64,000 nt of DNA from Paramecium pentaurelia (taxonomy: Eukaryota > Ciliophora > Oligohymenophorea > Peniculida > Parameciidae), in assembly GCA_905183005.1 (NCBI GenBank), contig CAJJDO010000004.1, positions 503,764 through 567,763 of the forward strand. The letters are read 5' to 3'. This document shows, piece after piece, positions 44,386 through 56,800 of this stretch. Made by a program: the position numbers and the translations under genes. Numbering within the stretch: the stretch's first letter is position 1; each line of letters starts with the position of its first letter. The notes under the pieces were generated by a model, which was not told where the DNA came from, did no database searches, and saw only the letters and a list, made by a program, of their open reading frames with translations.

Positions 44386-45750
44386 ATGGATTTAGACTTT
44401 ATCTTTTTTCCAGCACCAAAAGAAATATCTAATGATCATGAACATGGTCAAATATTATGGATTCCAAAATATCCAAAACTCTATCCTACATTTCAAAATT
44501 ATGTACCAAGAACAAATAAGAAGAGGGGAATTTTCTTTAAATAAAGTGAAATAGATTTTGATGATGATCATTTTTTAATTGATGAGCCTACGTATAAATA
44601 TATATTGATTAAGAATAGAGAATCTTAATTACAGCCAATACCTAATTTTTAATGGAAACCAATAACCAGTAGATAAAGAAAGAGATAAACTACTGATATA
44701 AACTCACCAACATTTGATTCTAATGAGGGGAGTCCAGATGTTCAACAAAAATTATAAAAACTAAATATGTAATCTGTTTAAATCATCGCAAAAAAACCTC
44801 AATTGTGTAGAATGTCATCAAATCTTTATCCAATTAAAAAGACAAGAATCAATTAGAGTATTTGTTTCAGTTAACCACTTATCAAATTACCTTAAGAATT
44901 AATTGATATGAAATAAAAACAATTAAATGAATCTAATGATGAATAGCCTCCTCCAAGATCAAACTCAAGGGAATCCCATTAAATCAATGGTTATATTCCA
45001 TGCATGTATGTAGACTCAAAAAAACATTCTCCAAATATATTACTCTATTTTCATGCAAATTGTGAAGATATAACATAATCCTATAATTTCTTAGTTCATC
45101 TACGTGATAATTTACAAGTACTTTAATATATTATTGTCTTATCTAGGTATCAGCTATAGCTGTTGAATATCCTGGATATGGGAAATATAAAAATGAATAA
45201 CCTTCAGCTGAGTCTATACTAAATGATGCAGAATATGTGTTTAATTATCTAACAAAAAGATTGGGATATAATGAAAACAGAATTATTATATTTGGTAGAA
45301 GTATTGGAAGTGGACCAGCTACTTATTTATCAAATAAATACAAACCTGCATGTTTGGCTTTAATGTCTCCATTTACTTCACTTAAAGCTGCAGTAAGAGA
45401 TTATATTGGTTCATGGGCATAGTTTCTTATTAGATAAAGATTTGATAATTTAGAATAAATTTAGAAAGTCAAAGTACCTATTTTTATTTTACATGGTATG
45501 GCTGACAATATCATACCATATTCATAAGCATAAGAATTATATAGTAAATTAATATTTTTAATTAGAATCATGTAAATCTGAGAAATGTATTCTACATTTG
45601 GCAGATGATATGGATCATATCAGTTATAGATTATATAAGGACTTAATTAATCCTTTTACAGAATTTTTACTTTAAATTAAATATTATTAGAACTGTTCTT
45701 AAGGACCAAAAATGCCCACAGTTCTCTTTTATGACCCTACAATCGAATGA
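44386..45750 (+). CDS. Alpha/beta hydrolase, ABHD17/ABHD13-like
   Basis: Exons 44386-45117, 45147-45543 and 45566-45750 (introns 29 and 22 nt) encode 437 aa. The first 200 residues are a poorly conserved Pro/Gln/Ser-rich region. The hydrolase domain starts with GYIPCMYVDSKKHSPNILLY and FHANCEDI (the HGN-type oxyanion segment), then VEYPGYGKYKNEQPS, the nucleophile elbow GRSIGSGPAT (Ser about 295), SPFTSLKAAVRDY, HGMADNIIPYSQA (Asp about 362) and DDMDHISY (His about 394). The triad is complete. ABHD17 proteins depalmitoylate membrane proteins. Their N-terminal Cys cluster is not seen here, so the enzyme may be soluble or have another acyl substrate. Confidence 0.85.
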
Positions 45751-45863
45751 ATATGATGATAAACTCCTTTTATGTTTATTATGATATTTTATTAATCATT
45801 ATATTTAATGGTTTTTAAAATAATATTTATTATTTTTAAATTTATTGAAGGATTTCAAATAAG

Positions 45864-46082
45864 ATGGGTTGTGCCTTAGATAAACAAAAATCTATGATAT
45901 CAAAAAAGATTCCTATTTCAATATTAAAAAAGAAAGGTGATGAGAAATATAATCAAACCTTAACCAACTCCTAAGAAATTGAGTAAATTGGGAAAAAAGT
46001 TTATGATTGTTAAATTGACCATTATGATATATCTCAAAACCCAATTCTAAGAAGGAGAATTGCATCGACGAGTTAAATTTGA
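45864..46082 (+). CDS. Possible small acylated protein, 72 aa
   Basis: ATG 45864 to TGA 46080 without introns. It starts MGCALDKQKS, a classic dual-acylation motif (Gly2 myristoyl, Cys3 palmitoyl), and uses TAA for Gln several times. The rest is polar (KKKGDEKYNQTLTNSQEI, ILRRRIASTS). An open frame of this length can occur by chance, but the MGC start and its location 113 bp after the hydrolase gene make it plausible. Confidence 0.4.
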
Positions 46083-46403
46083 TTCTATTAAGTGTATTAG
46101 TCCTACTTCTATAAATAATAATTTATATACGTTTTTTCCCTTAATTAAATATCCATACTGTATTATTTTTTAATTACACCGGTCTGTAATATAAATAAAA
46201 TTATAAATAAAAATGTGCTAATAGGTTATATTAAACAAATATAATAATTATAAATCTATTTAAGATATTAAAACCATATTAATATAAATATCTAACAAAT
46301 TTCTCTAAATATCATTATTATTTTTTTATTTAATTACAATTTATATTACTAGATTAATATAATACAAAATTTAAGTGAAATATAAACATTGAATATATTT
46401 ACA
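46083..46403. other. Intergenic
   Basis: 321 bp AT-rich spacer at a convergent gene boundary. Nothing identified. Confidence 0.6.
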
Positions 46404-47408
46404 TCAAAACTAATATAATGAAGTAAGTTATTCTTTGGCCAATTCATACGCATAAAATCCGATAGCATTAGCGTAAAATGCCCGAAAGACACAAACTGAA
46501 TATCCTTTCCAAACAGAACCGAAACCTTCAGTAAATATTTTTTGCATCAAACAATCAAAAAATCCTCCATCATAACATCTAACCTTATAAACCCCTGGAT
46601 TTTTGCCAGTTTAACATTAAAGAATAGTTTTAATTGTCTTGATTTTAATTATTTTATTTTACATCTTAAGGATATCCTATTGTCCAACATGAAACACCTG
46701 CTAAACCTCCTGATATCAATAGATTTGCTGTTGAAGGTTCTGCTTTCTATGATAAATCACATAGTATATCTTTAATGAATTCATAAACTGCAAATTAAGC
46801 TGAGTAGCCAAGAATTTCTCTTTATTAAGTAGCATGCATTCCTCTAAAAATATATTTAAACCCTTCTTTTTTGTAAATCTATTATTTTTGTATAAGAAAT
46901 ACTTAAAGAACACAATCAAAAGGGTTTTTGTAAATTTTTTCAGTCTCTTGCATTTATAATTTACATTTTGTTAATTCAATTGGACATGAGAATAAAGCAG
47001 CTGAACTTCCTGCTATGGTTCCACAAAATGCACTAAAATTCTTATAACATTAATACGTTTGGAAATATGTAAGTTATTTATTTGAATTTCCAATAAAAAA
47101 TTTTCTCCAGAATTCATAAACTGAAAATACAACTGCATTAGTTATTGGTATAGAGAGTATTGGAAATGACATTCCTTTATAGAAACCTTTAAATCCTTCA
47201 TTTTTTATGATTTTTCGTAATGTTGTTAGAACTCCATCTTCTGACATTTGCATTCTAACTTTAACTGTGTCTAATGGATGACTTGAAATACAATTTGCTC
47301 TAATGATTTAAAAAAAAATGAATATTACATTCCACTAATAGAACCAGCTGCTAAATCAATAGAGATTTAATATCGATTTTCATATGTCCATTGAATAAAA
47401 TCTGACAT
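46404..47408 (-). CDS. Mitochondrial carrier (SLC25 family)
   Basis: Start ATG at 47406-47408, stop 46404-46406. Introns at 47300-47328, 46879-46902 and 46638-46662 (29, 24 and 25 nt) give 308 aa, a normal size. Three repeats each carry the carrier signature: SHPLDTVKVRMQM, SCPIELTKCKLQM and GYPQDTIKTILQ (PxD/ExxK/R). Matching second-helix motifs (GFKGFYKGM, GFKYIFRGMHA, GFGSVWKGYSV) and paired helices ending in FYAYELAK are present. Overall it is closest to the acylcarnitine/ornithine group of inner-membrane carriers, but the substrate cannot be told from these motifs. Confidence 0.92.
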
Positions 47409-47574
47409 TTTAAAAAAAGTATTTATACAATAATCAATTTATGTAATTCATATAATTCATACGTCACAATTTATTCCACTTATTTATCATATTACTTATT
47501 TCATTAAAGGAAAACTTTTATACTATTATAATTATTATTAAGAATAATTACGTAGTATTTTTATTAAAATAAAT

Positions 47575-48027
47575 ATGAATTAAATTAAAATATTTATTGG
47601 AAATGACCATGCTGCATTAGAATATAAAAATAATTTATTAGAATATTGTTAAAAAAAAGGATATTAAATAGATGATAAAGGAACATATACAAATTAAAGT
47701 TGTGATTATAATGATTATGCAATTAATGTATGCAATGAAGTAATCAAATCTAATGGAATTGGTATATTAATATGTGGAAGTGGAGTTGGAATTTCAATGA
47801 TGGCAAATAAGGTTAAGGGAATCAGATGTGGATAAGTTAATGATTATGATTCAACATTAAAAGCAATAGAAATTGGATGTAATATTATTTCATTTGGTGC
47901 CAGAACTGTAGGTATTGAAATTGCTAAGTAAATTGTTGAAACTTTTATTTCTAATTAAAATAGAATCATAAATCATGAAATTGAGAAGGAAATTTTAAGT
48001 GTTGAGGAACTTAATTATGGAAAATGA
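47575..48027 (+). CDS. rpiB: Ribose-5-phosphate isomerase B (RpiB/LacAB family)
   Basis: A single 151-codon exon, 150 aa, the usual length. It begins with IKIFIGNDHAALEYKN (family motif GSDHAG) and has ILICGSGVGISMMANKVKGI followed by RCG (family motif GTGIGMSIAANKVKGIRA). ARTVGIEIAKQIVETFI is the conserved C-terminal helix. It interconverts ribose-5-P and ribulose-5-P in the pentose phosphate pathway. The catalytic Cys of the CGSG loop is kept. The first family Ser-Asp-His is Asn-Asp-His. It converges with ATG12, 28 bp between stops. Confidence 0.9.
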
Positions 48028-48055
48028 ATAAATAAAAATGAAAAAAATATCAAAT

Positions 48056-48469
48056 TCAAAATTATATACCGAATGAATTCATTTCTATGTAATTAATATA
48101 AAGAAAGCCATCTTAATCTTTAAATTATTGATATAATTCTTTTAAAGTTTAATCTTTAAAATTATTGTTATTTTAATACCTATTCTCAACAATGTCTTCC
48201 CACAATACAAATTAATTGAATCATATTATGAAAGTTTAATTTTGCTTTTAATGTATTACAGAACATTCATAATTGTCATTGTGTTTGGCATTTTGAATCT
48301 ATTTAAAATATTTAGATTACTTTATAAAATTTTATTTTGGTAATTTACTTTTACTTGATTATTCCACTACTACTAATACATCATTAGGATAGAGTTATTT
48401 GCAATTATCAGATTCATTTTTCCTTTCTTCAAAAGATCTTGTATTTTAGAAATTCAATGTTTATTTCAT
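48056..48469 (-). CDS. ATG12: Ubiquitin-like autophagy protein ATG12
   Basis: Start ATG 48467-48469, stop 48056-48058. Introns at 48299-48320 (22 nt) and 48154-48179 (26 nt) give 121 aa. After a polar N-terminus the ubiquitin-like fold is seen from DVLVVVEQSS, KLPKQNFIKFKMPN, VLQYIKSKIKL, SINLYCGKTLLRIDQTLKEL and FKDQDGFLYINYIEMNSFG. These match ATG12 strand by strand (DQxxxxLYxxF...G.L.L.Y....AWG). In most eukaryotes ATG12 ends at the Gly that is conjugated to ATG5. Here the Gly is followed by Ile-Gln-Phe before the stop. The upstream frame is in register with the KH gene on the same strand (see findings). Only the spliced frame reveals the family. Confidence 0.82.
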
Positions 48470-48542
48470 CTAAATAGAAATATAAATAATAATTGTATAA
48501 TTATTATTATTGAGAATATTTTATTGATAATATTATGGATTT

Positions 48543-50311
48543 TCATCTTCTTTATAATTTACATTATTCACTTAATATAAGCTAGATTGCATTCAAACAA
48601 TTTTTCATTTCACCTCTCAATTTTAGGACAAACTCATCTCTGAATTCCTATTAAATATATATATAAGTTAATTATACTTTATTATCTGCTTAAATATTAA
48701 CTCCTTCTTCTTTTCCAATACGATTTAATTTTTTCTTCATTTATTCAATTAAATTTATTGGAACTACTATCTTTGTTTAAAATGGATTATATTTGCTTTT
48801 TCTTTAGTTTGAACTTTTCTATTGATTAGATGTACCTAGTTGATCTAGATTTTTTTTATTTTTTATGTCTTTTGTTTGAATCTGATCTGGATCTCAATCT
48901 TCTACTAGATCTGGATGAAGAGGATTTCTATCTAAAAAGAATTAGAATAATTATATAACCTTTTTTATTTAATATCTTGAATCGAAACTGAATTTTTGTA
49001 TTGTTATGCAAAGTTTTCATTTATGTACTTTCCGCTCTCAAGGATCTTTTTAATTATTTAAATACAGGTCCTCCATTTTTAAAACACTCTATCTATTCCA
49101 AAATTAACACTGTAGCCTCTAACTTATGTTCCACAGATCCAATCACTTAAACCAAACAATCTAATTATATTTATATAATACATTATCCTATATCAGTATC
49201 ATCTTTATCAGACATAACTTTTATTTATGCACCTTTAGCTTTATTTGCAAGTTCTTTTATTTGGCAACCCTCTTTGAAAAATCATAAATTATAATAATAT
49301 ACTTGCTCCTATTAATTTAGATGCAAAATTAGCAGGCATAACTACTCTAACATCAAATTCAAGTCTTTTAAATTATGAACTTATTTTTCGAATTATAGAT
49401 TTAATTGCTTCTTGAACATTTTTCAAAGTTCCAACTAATTATAATATCTCTTCATCTTTTTTTAATTTATTCTAAATATAATTAATTTGAATAATACTTT
49501 GATTGGTATTTCATTAATACTTTTAGATTTCATTTTTATTTAATATTTTTTTTCTAAATCTTTATTTTTAAGAATATAATCCACAATTACATCCATAAAA
49601 ATAAGTTAAACCTCTTTAATAATAAGAAATACTTTAGTAATTAGTTTTCCTGGATCTAATGGTTCAGCTCTCTTTATGTAGTCATCTTCTGTAATCCCTC
49701 TTTAATGCAATTTATTAGTTATTAATTTTATGGCATTGTATATACAATCTGATTAACCTAAATAATTATAATTATATCCTTACCAGCTATTTTAACTGAT
49801 CGTAAGGAAAATTTATTTATAGCATTATTAACAACAACATCAGTTTTTGTTTCTAATTGGATATTTTTAATTTGCTTTCCAGATGTACCAATTAAGTATG
49901 ACACAGTTCCTAATGTTTATAGAATTTCTATACCTTCAGGTATAAGCATCATCATTTCAAAAGTATGATTTTTCTTTTACTCAATTAATGAAAGTATTTT
50001 ATTGATGGCTTCAAGTTATAAATTTAATTTGCTATCATCAGAATCAATTATTGAAAAAGCTGTGCCATCTAAACCAGGAATTTGATTATTTCGATTAAGT
50101 TAAATAGATTTAACATCATATTATGACTAAATCATGTTATTTATGGTACTTTCACATCCTCTAATATATTTTTCAATTCATCTTATTCAATGTATTTCCA
50201 TTCAATAAAAAAATCGATTTAAAATTATTTCTTCCTTTTAGTCTATTAAGGTGATTATGATCTAGATGATTAGGCTGATAATCCTTATTCGTCTCCTTGA
50301 TCCTTCGACAT
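48543..50311 (-). CDS. Multi-KH-domain RNA-binding protein
   Basis: Nine exons; introns 50127-50149, 49758-49783, 49472-49497, 49272-49302, 49046-49065, 48932-48959, 48814-48835 and 48648-48677 (23, 26, 26, 31, 20, 28, 22 and 30 nt); 520 aa. KH1: MMLIPEGIEILQTLGTVSYL then IGTSGKQIKNIQ (GxxG loop). KH2-like: FLIIKEVQL to LQLVGTLKNVQEAI. KH3: VRVVMPANFASKLIGASGCQ then IKELANKAKG, whose GASG loop is split by an intron. A basic SR-like segment (SSSSRSSRRLRSRSDSNKRH) is followed by a KH-like C-terminal domain (TKIVVPINLIEQMKKKLNRI, EGVNIQAD, LKLRGEMKN). It resembles vigilin/PCBP-type RNA-binding proteins. The target is unknown. The stop lies 73 bp before ATG12. Confidence 0.85.
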
Positions 50312-50646
50312 ATAATATTAATTAATTAATATAATTCAAATATAAATGTTATTTACAAAACATTATTAGGATTCTATTATAAATATATTAAAATTCCTAA
50401 TATATATATATTATATAACATATTAAATGAGTAGTATCTACATAGTATCTAATAGTAATATATAAAATATTGGACACTTCATAATCATAAATTTAAGATC
50501 ACAAAATGAAATAATATTAATAATATAGATATGATTATCAAATTATAATTTAGATAATGTTTTTATTAAAATAAAATCAATAAATTATACATAATTATTA
50601 TATATTAAGTAAATTTGATATAAAATAAAAGAATTATTAATACTTA
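50312..50646. other. Divergent intergenic region
   Basis: 335 bp between the KH gene (minus) and the sorting nexin (plus). AT-rich, no motif recognised. Confidence 0.6.
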
Positions 50647-52433
50647 ATGCAATATTAAAATGAATCTGAACAAATAAATAGAAAAAAAATATTACTAAGA
50701 AGAGAAATATATGATAAAGGATATGATTGTTAAGTTTTTTAAGATTATATGGATTAACTTAACTTAAATGGTAATTTCATTTATTTAAATATAGGAGGAT
50801 AAGATATTAATATATGGACATATTAAGAACTATAAGAAACAATAACTTTATTTTAGACAAAAAATTAACTATAAATGGAAACTATCAACCTAGATGATGA
50901 ACCTTGCAAATAATCAGATTTTGATAATCATATGTAATTTGAAACATAAGAACAATAATTTTCATAAAATAAACAAAATAAATTATAATTGGATGTATAA
51001 TAGTAGTAGCAGATTGTATCAAATTAAATACATTAAGAAATTCTTGCTAAACCAAATATTGATAATGATCGCTTTTATTAAAAAATCCATTTATGTTAAA
51101 TATAAGATAAAAAAATGATACTTATAGTTCAAGAAATAAATATATGTATCACTAAATTTGAAAAAAATCAAGGAAGTTTACTTTCAGCATCTTATTATAC
51201 TTACCTAGTAAATACAGAACCTACAGGTTGGAATGTATAAAGAAGTTATAATGAATTTTTATGGTTAAGGGAAGTTTTAAATAAAGTATATCCTGGTCAA
51301 TATGTATAATATATATATATAATAGATTCCTCCATTACCTAAAAAGGCTATATTGAAGAATGAATAAGAACTTTCTTTATTAAAGAGAATGAAATTTTTA
51401 GAAGTATTGAAAAGTTACTAATATAATAGAAATTTCTTTAAACTTTGTTACAATATGAATTGATTAGACATGATAAATGGTTTTATGCTTTTTTGTCAAT
51501 AAAAGATGATAAAGATTTCAAACATATATAAAAATTAAGTGTTTTATTATCTAGAGTGACAAAAATAGAATAAATTATTTCTTTAGATGGATAAATTTAA
51601 TTATAAATTAATGATAATTTAGGAACATATAATCATGAATCTGCTTTATTAATTAACTCAATTGATTTAAGTTATAAAACACTATAAAAGGATTCTAAAT
51701 AATTATTATTAGATTTTGATTAATTATCAAATACTATTTATAATATGGGCTAGACTTGTACTGATTTGTATTAATTTACAAATAAGTTTAACTAATCAAT
51801 TCCTTAAGGAAAACAACCTAAATTAGATATACTTTATATTTCAATGAATAATATGTTAGTTTAATGGGGAAATAATTTAACAGCTTAAATTAAAATTGTA
51901 CAAGAAGAACTATGTTCTTTTTTTAAATTTAATCATCATTCAATTACCTCCTTAAAAGAGGTAACTAAAATATCAAAAATAGTTCATTAAATAAAAAGAT
52001 TAATCACAATAGGAATATGAAAAATATAAATCAAAATTAGAATTAAAGAAAAATAAACTATTTGCTTTATAAGATTATAATAGATGGGAAGTATCATCTA
52101 TATAAATTAAAGCCTTATAGGAAAGCAATTTAACTTAAAATAGAGAAGTCAGTTTAGCTATAATGCTACCATAAGAAACTACTTTATAGGAAGATCTTAA
52201 AAACATATTTGCTTTTTATAATTATTCATAATTTTCACAAATAGATAGATATTTTGAAAATACAGTAACAGATTGTTCAGAACATTTTATAAGATTTTGC
52301 AGTCTATAAAAAGAAATAATTGCTGAGGTACTTGCTTACAGTATAATTTTAGCAAAAATTAGTATGGGACAAAAGTATTCTTAATTTTAATAATTTACAC
52401 TACCCACAATAAATACTATTAAAGAATACTTGA
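50647..52433 (+). CDS. PX-BAR sorting nexin (SNX1/2-like)
   Basis: Introns 50771-50794, 51304-51325, 51404-51429, 51961-51982 and 52328-52352 (24, 22, 26, 22 and 25 nt); 555 aa. About 150 polar N-terminal residues precede a PX domain (about 148-275): YLVNTEPTGWNVQRSYNEFL (the RRYxxF/L element), a Pro-rich IPPLPKKAIL loop, RMKFLEKFLQTLLQYELI and WFYAFLS. The C-terminal half is a helical BAR-like region with SLKEFIKQKDQSQQEYEKYK and NRWEVSSIQIKAL, characteristic of SNX1/2/5/6. Such proteins bind PI3P, tubulate endosomes and act with retromer. Spliced and unspliced frames differ clearly, since splicing is needed to keep both domains in frame. Confidence 0.85.
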
Positions 52434-52739
52434 TTATATTTATATAGTCTATTAGAAACAGAATAAGTTATTTATTTAAAATATAAATTTCAAATTTTAT
52501 TACCATTTTTTATTGAGACTGATCATTTTTAATCAATAAATAGTCAAATTTCTTGTGCTTCATATATAAACTAAACTTTTCATATTTTTAAATAATACAA
52601 TATTTCTTCTACACCATAGACTATTATTAACATTTCATGTCTATTTTGGTTATTTTTAAATGTTTTTTTAAATTAATTAATTATTAAACATTTGTATTAG
52701 TAATAACGACATAAAGGTATTCAATACATAAATGATAGT

Positions 52740-53873
52740 TTATTTATGATATTTGATTATTTCTTAGGCAATAATCTAACATAAACACATCTATTCAGAA
52801 GCCAAAGAAGCTTCAAAAAAAGATCCAAAAATGTAAAAATCTAAATATTAATTAATTAAGTTCATAAGTTATTCAAATATTATTAATCTCAATTTTATTA
52901 AATTACCTAACTAATATTTTGATCAAGAATGCATTTGTATAAATGATATTTGCGTTACTGTTTATTTAATCTTCAATTGTTAACAAATATAATATTGTAA
53001 TTTCAAGATTGGTTCAACAGATTTACTTAGATAAAATATTACTCTATTTTAAATTAATAAATATTTCAAAAACAAATAATAATTAAGTTTCTGTTTAAGT
53101 TATATTTGAAAGAAATACTAATGAATAATGGTACTTATTTTATAAGTATATCTATGTAATAATTATAAATATTAACTCCAAATCTTTTGATTGTTTTTAA
53201 AATAATATTTAATTATCGTATTTTTATTAAATTTTATATTGAATTCTAAACAAAATCTGTAAGAATATAATATTCTAGGAATCTAATTGAATTATGTTAA
53301 ACATTAAATTCAAGAAGGCAAATAAAATAATACTAATCAAAAATATATTGAATTATGATCATTCTAATAATTTAATCTAATTAAACTAAATTTCGTTTAT
53401 TATAAAATAAATTTACAACTAATTTAAGTTGTAATCTGAATATTTCTCAAATCTCCAATAATTATATAAAGAAGACATTGTAAATGGTAATACAAAACTA
53501 CTTTATTTGTCATTAAATAAAACTTTTTAATTCAATTAAATATATCCATACATTCAAAGTCTAGTTGAAATAGAATATGTTTTAACTTAAGATTTTCAAA
53601 TTCAAAATGAGAAACTCTCTTCCCATCATGATATATATTATATTATCCTTATAATCAGTTATCAAATTCACTATAAAAATTTGATGCTGAAAAAATAAGG
53701 TTGTTTTTAAAAAGATTCATAAGCTTCTTCAAGTTTAACTTAAATATATTTATTATAATTGAAACCATAAAAAAGTCAAAATAAAAATATTATTTTATAG
53801 TCGTAATAATATGATTCTGGATATGAATTATAAAATATTTATTTAATAATATTTAACTTGCAAATATATATAT
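52740..53873 (+). pseudogene. Decayed gene for a Cys-rich ciliate membrane protein
   Basis: Successive plus-strand segments in different frames look strongly coding. One holds QYFDQECICINDICVTVYLI then NCQQIQYCNFKIGS and QQLSFCLSY (about 52880-53106). The next continues with ERNTNEQWYLFYKY (about 53107-53200). Then come an Asn/Gln-rich piece and a long C-terminal frame (about 53400-53860) with a hydrophobic helix (DIYYIILIISYQIHY) and a Gln/Ser-rich tail. At least three frame changes lack usable GT-AG introns. The Cys pattern and order recall ciliate secreted or type I membrane proteins of unknown role (recollection, not alignment). The start is unclear. It abuts the next gene's ATG. Confidence 0.5.
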
Positions 53874-56800
53874 ATGCCAGAGTTATTTATTCCTGTTTAT
53901 TTTGGCTCATTTGACTTAAAAAATCATTTTATTACAACATGGGCTGATGATTTAGAAAAAAAAAGGGTTGCCACAGGTTCAATTAATGGAGACATAATCA
54001 TTTGGGAATTCGACAACTTTAATTTAAAACCACTTATAAAGTCTACTCCACATTTGATATATAGGGTAGGAGGAGTAACAGCTTTATAAATAATGAGAAG
54101 ACCATTTGCAGAATTTTAAGATAGCAATATGAATTGTGTAATAGCAATTCATTAAGATAAAAGAATAAGAATATTAAGTATGTTAGATGGCAAATAAATA
54201 TTGATTTCAAATCATGATTAATTTCTGTATTCAAAATAAATCACACAAATATATCCAGTTGGTGATAGAACAAGTAGATATATTACTTGTTTTGGTGAAG
54301 GAACAGCTATTTATATTTATGATTTATGGAAAATGTGTTGTAGTAAAATATTTTAGATTTAAGATGAATTTGATTAGCCTAGATTTTCTATATTTACATC
54401 TATTGGAACTGAATTAGCTATTATTGGTATAATTTGATGATATTCAAGATAGCAAATGTAGAGTCTATTAAATTAATACATCAGCATATAAAAAAATTGA
54501 AAGATAAAATTATTTTAAGTATATTGAAAAGAAAGCATAAGAGAAAAAGAAAAATGGATTAAAAAAGTCTTTAATAAGATTAACTTCCAATTTTTATTTA
54601 AAAGGATTACCTTAAAACAAAATAATCAATACCATTTATAACACAAAATCATAGATCATGTATATAGTTTATTCAAAATAAATTTATGTTGTGAATTGTC
54701 CTTTTAAAGAGAGTGAGTAATAAAAAGAAATGTTTTCAATTAAATCTTCTACAAATTTAATTAAATTTAGAAATATTCATTTATTTAATAGCTAAAATAA
54801 AAATATAATAATAATTGAATAATTAAATGGTGATACCAGTTTCATTTATGAAAAAGATATTTAAGATATTATATGTTTAATATCTAAAAGTTATAATTAA
54901 TGTATAACATTTGATTTTAATGGTTTTAGTTTTTCAAAATAAAGTTAATCTTCTTAAGGATAACTATTACTATTACTTAATTAATAATTGACACCTATTT
55001 AAGTTTCAAAATATTTTTTTTAATAGATGATATTCACAATTAATAATTTATTATTTAGATAAAATGGATGCATTATTGAAATTTATAAACCAGATTCTAT
55101 CTATTATGATGATTTTCGTATTTGCAACCTTTAATAGGATAATTAGTTTGATGTAAAATTACTTTCTGAAGGTTTTATACTCTACCTTTATTCATAATCA
55201 AAATTTATTAATGAATCAAAATAATAAGAAATAACAGATTTACCAAAAAATATTGTAGATCTTTAAATTTTTGAATAAAATGATATTCTAAAATCTTTAA
55301 ATTTAAATTTACCAGAACATATATAAGATTAATTGAATTAGATTAAAAACATATCTAAATATACTATTGGTTTATATAATAAGACTGATCTTTTTGCTAT
55401 TTTTGGAACAGATTAAGGAAATATATTCTTGATTCCATTTTTTTATGAAAAGAATAAAAGATGGAATATTTATATTAATAATGAATTAAAATAAAGTATA
55501 ATTTCATTAAAATTTATTAAAAATTCTATTTTTGCTGTTGATCAAACATTAAAATTATTAGTCTTTAGTTTACAAAATATATTTGGTAGATTTGATAATT
55601 AATCAGTTGAATTTGTTTCAACTTATTAAACAGTTTTACAATCAAATATAAAGTAAGTAATATAAATTAGATAATTATTCTAAGAATCTAACAATAGCAC
55701 CTTCACAAATAATGATGCACTTATTGTTAAAAGAAAGTTAGCCAAACATTTTGTGGCCTTATTACTGGAAGATGACTCTATTTTAATATATCATACTATA
55801 TTAAATATTAAGAAGTTCTCTTTTCATAATTAATTTAAATTAAATTAAGGATAAGTAAAATTATATTATGTACCACATTTATTGATATTTTTATATTCAA
55901 AAGGAGTTGAAGTTTCTGTTTGGTCAATGGAAAATGGTAAATTTGAAAGAATGATTAATATTCAATAATTATAAGAGTATTTCAATATTGATACATTATT
56001 AACATAGAAATTGTATTAAATGATTAATTCATATGATTTCAAATCATTCAAAACTGATTAGGTTTCATAATTTGATCTTTTAGAATACTCAAATAGAAGT
56101 TATTAGATTTAATACAATTATTCCTAAGAATTGAAACAATAATCTCAATAATATTTTTATGATTTTTTAGGAATTTTAAGTAAAATATAATAAAATTCTT
56201 TTGAATTTGATGAAATTTTGCATATACTATCATATGAAGATCCAGCAATAAGTTATAGAGATAAATCAATAACTATATTTGAGTCATAAGATATGGGAGA
56301 TATGTTCTTATTGTATAAGATTTATTTAAATTAATTCAAATCTACATTATAATTTGATAGAGTAAATAAATTTTATAAATAATAAAAAGAACAAAGAAGA
56401 TAAGATTCAAGTTCTTCATATTATTTATTATGGTTTGATTGTAAAAAGAATATTGAAATAATAAAAGATTCTATGGAAAATACAGCTTCTATGAAAATAC
56501 CCTTTACTTATGTTCACTTTTATCATTCTTTGAATCTAATACCTATATTTAAGTGTTAATTTGGTTTGTAAGGAATGGCAGAAGGATTTTCAAGATTAAT
56601 TGAACCAAACAATTATTAAATAAGTGGATTAATGTCTACTTAATATAGTATAGCAGCAGCATTATGTTTAAAATAAATAAAAAGTAGATTTTCAATCTAA
56701 GAAATTAACAATTAAACAAGTTTATTAAGTCTATCTAGATATAGTCTTGATAACTCAAAGGATATTGTTGAGATTTCTTGTTAATTGATATCTTAATAAA

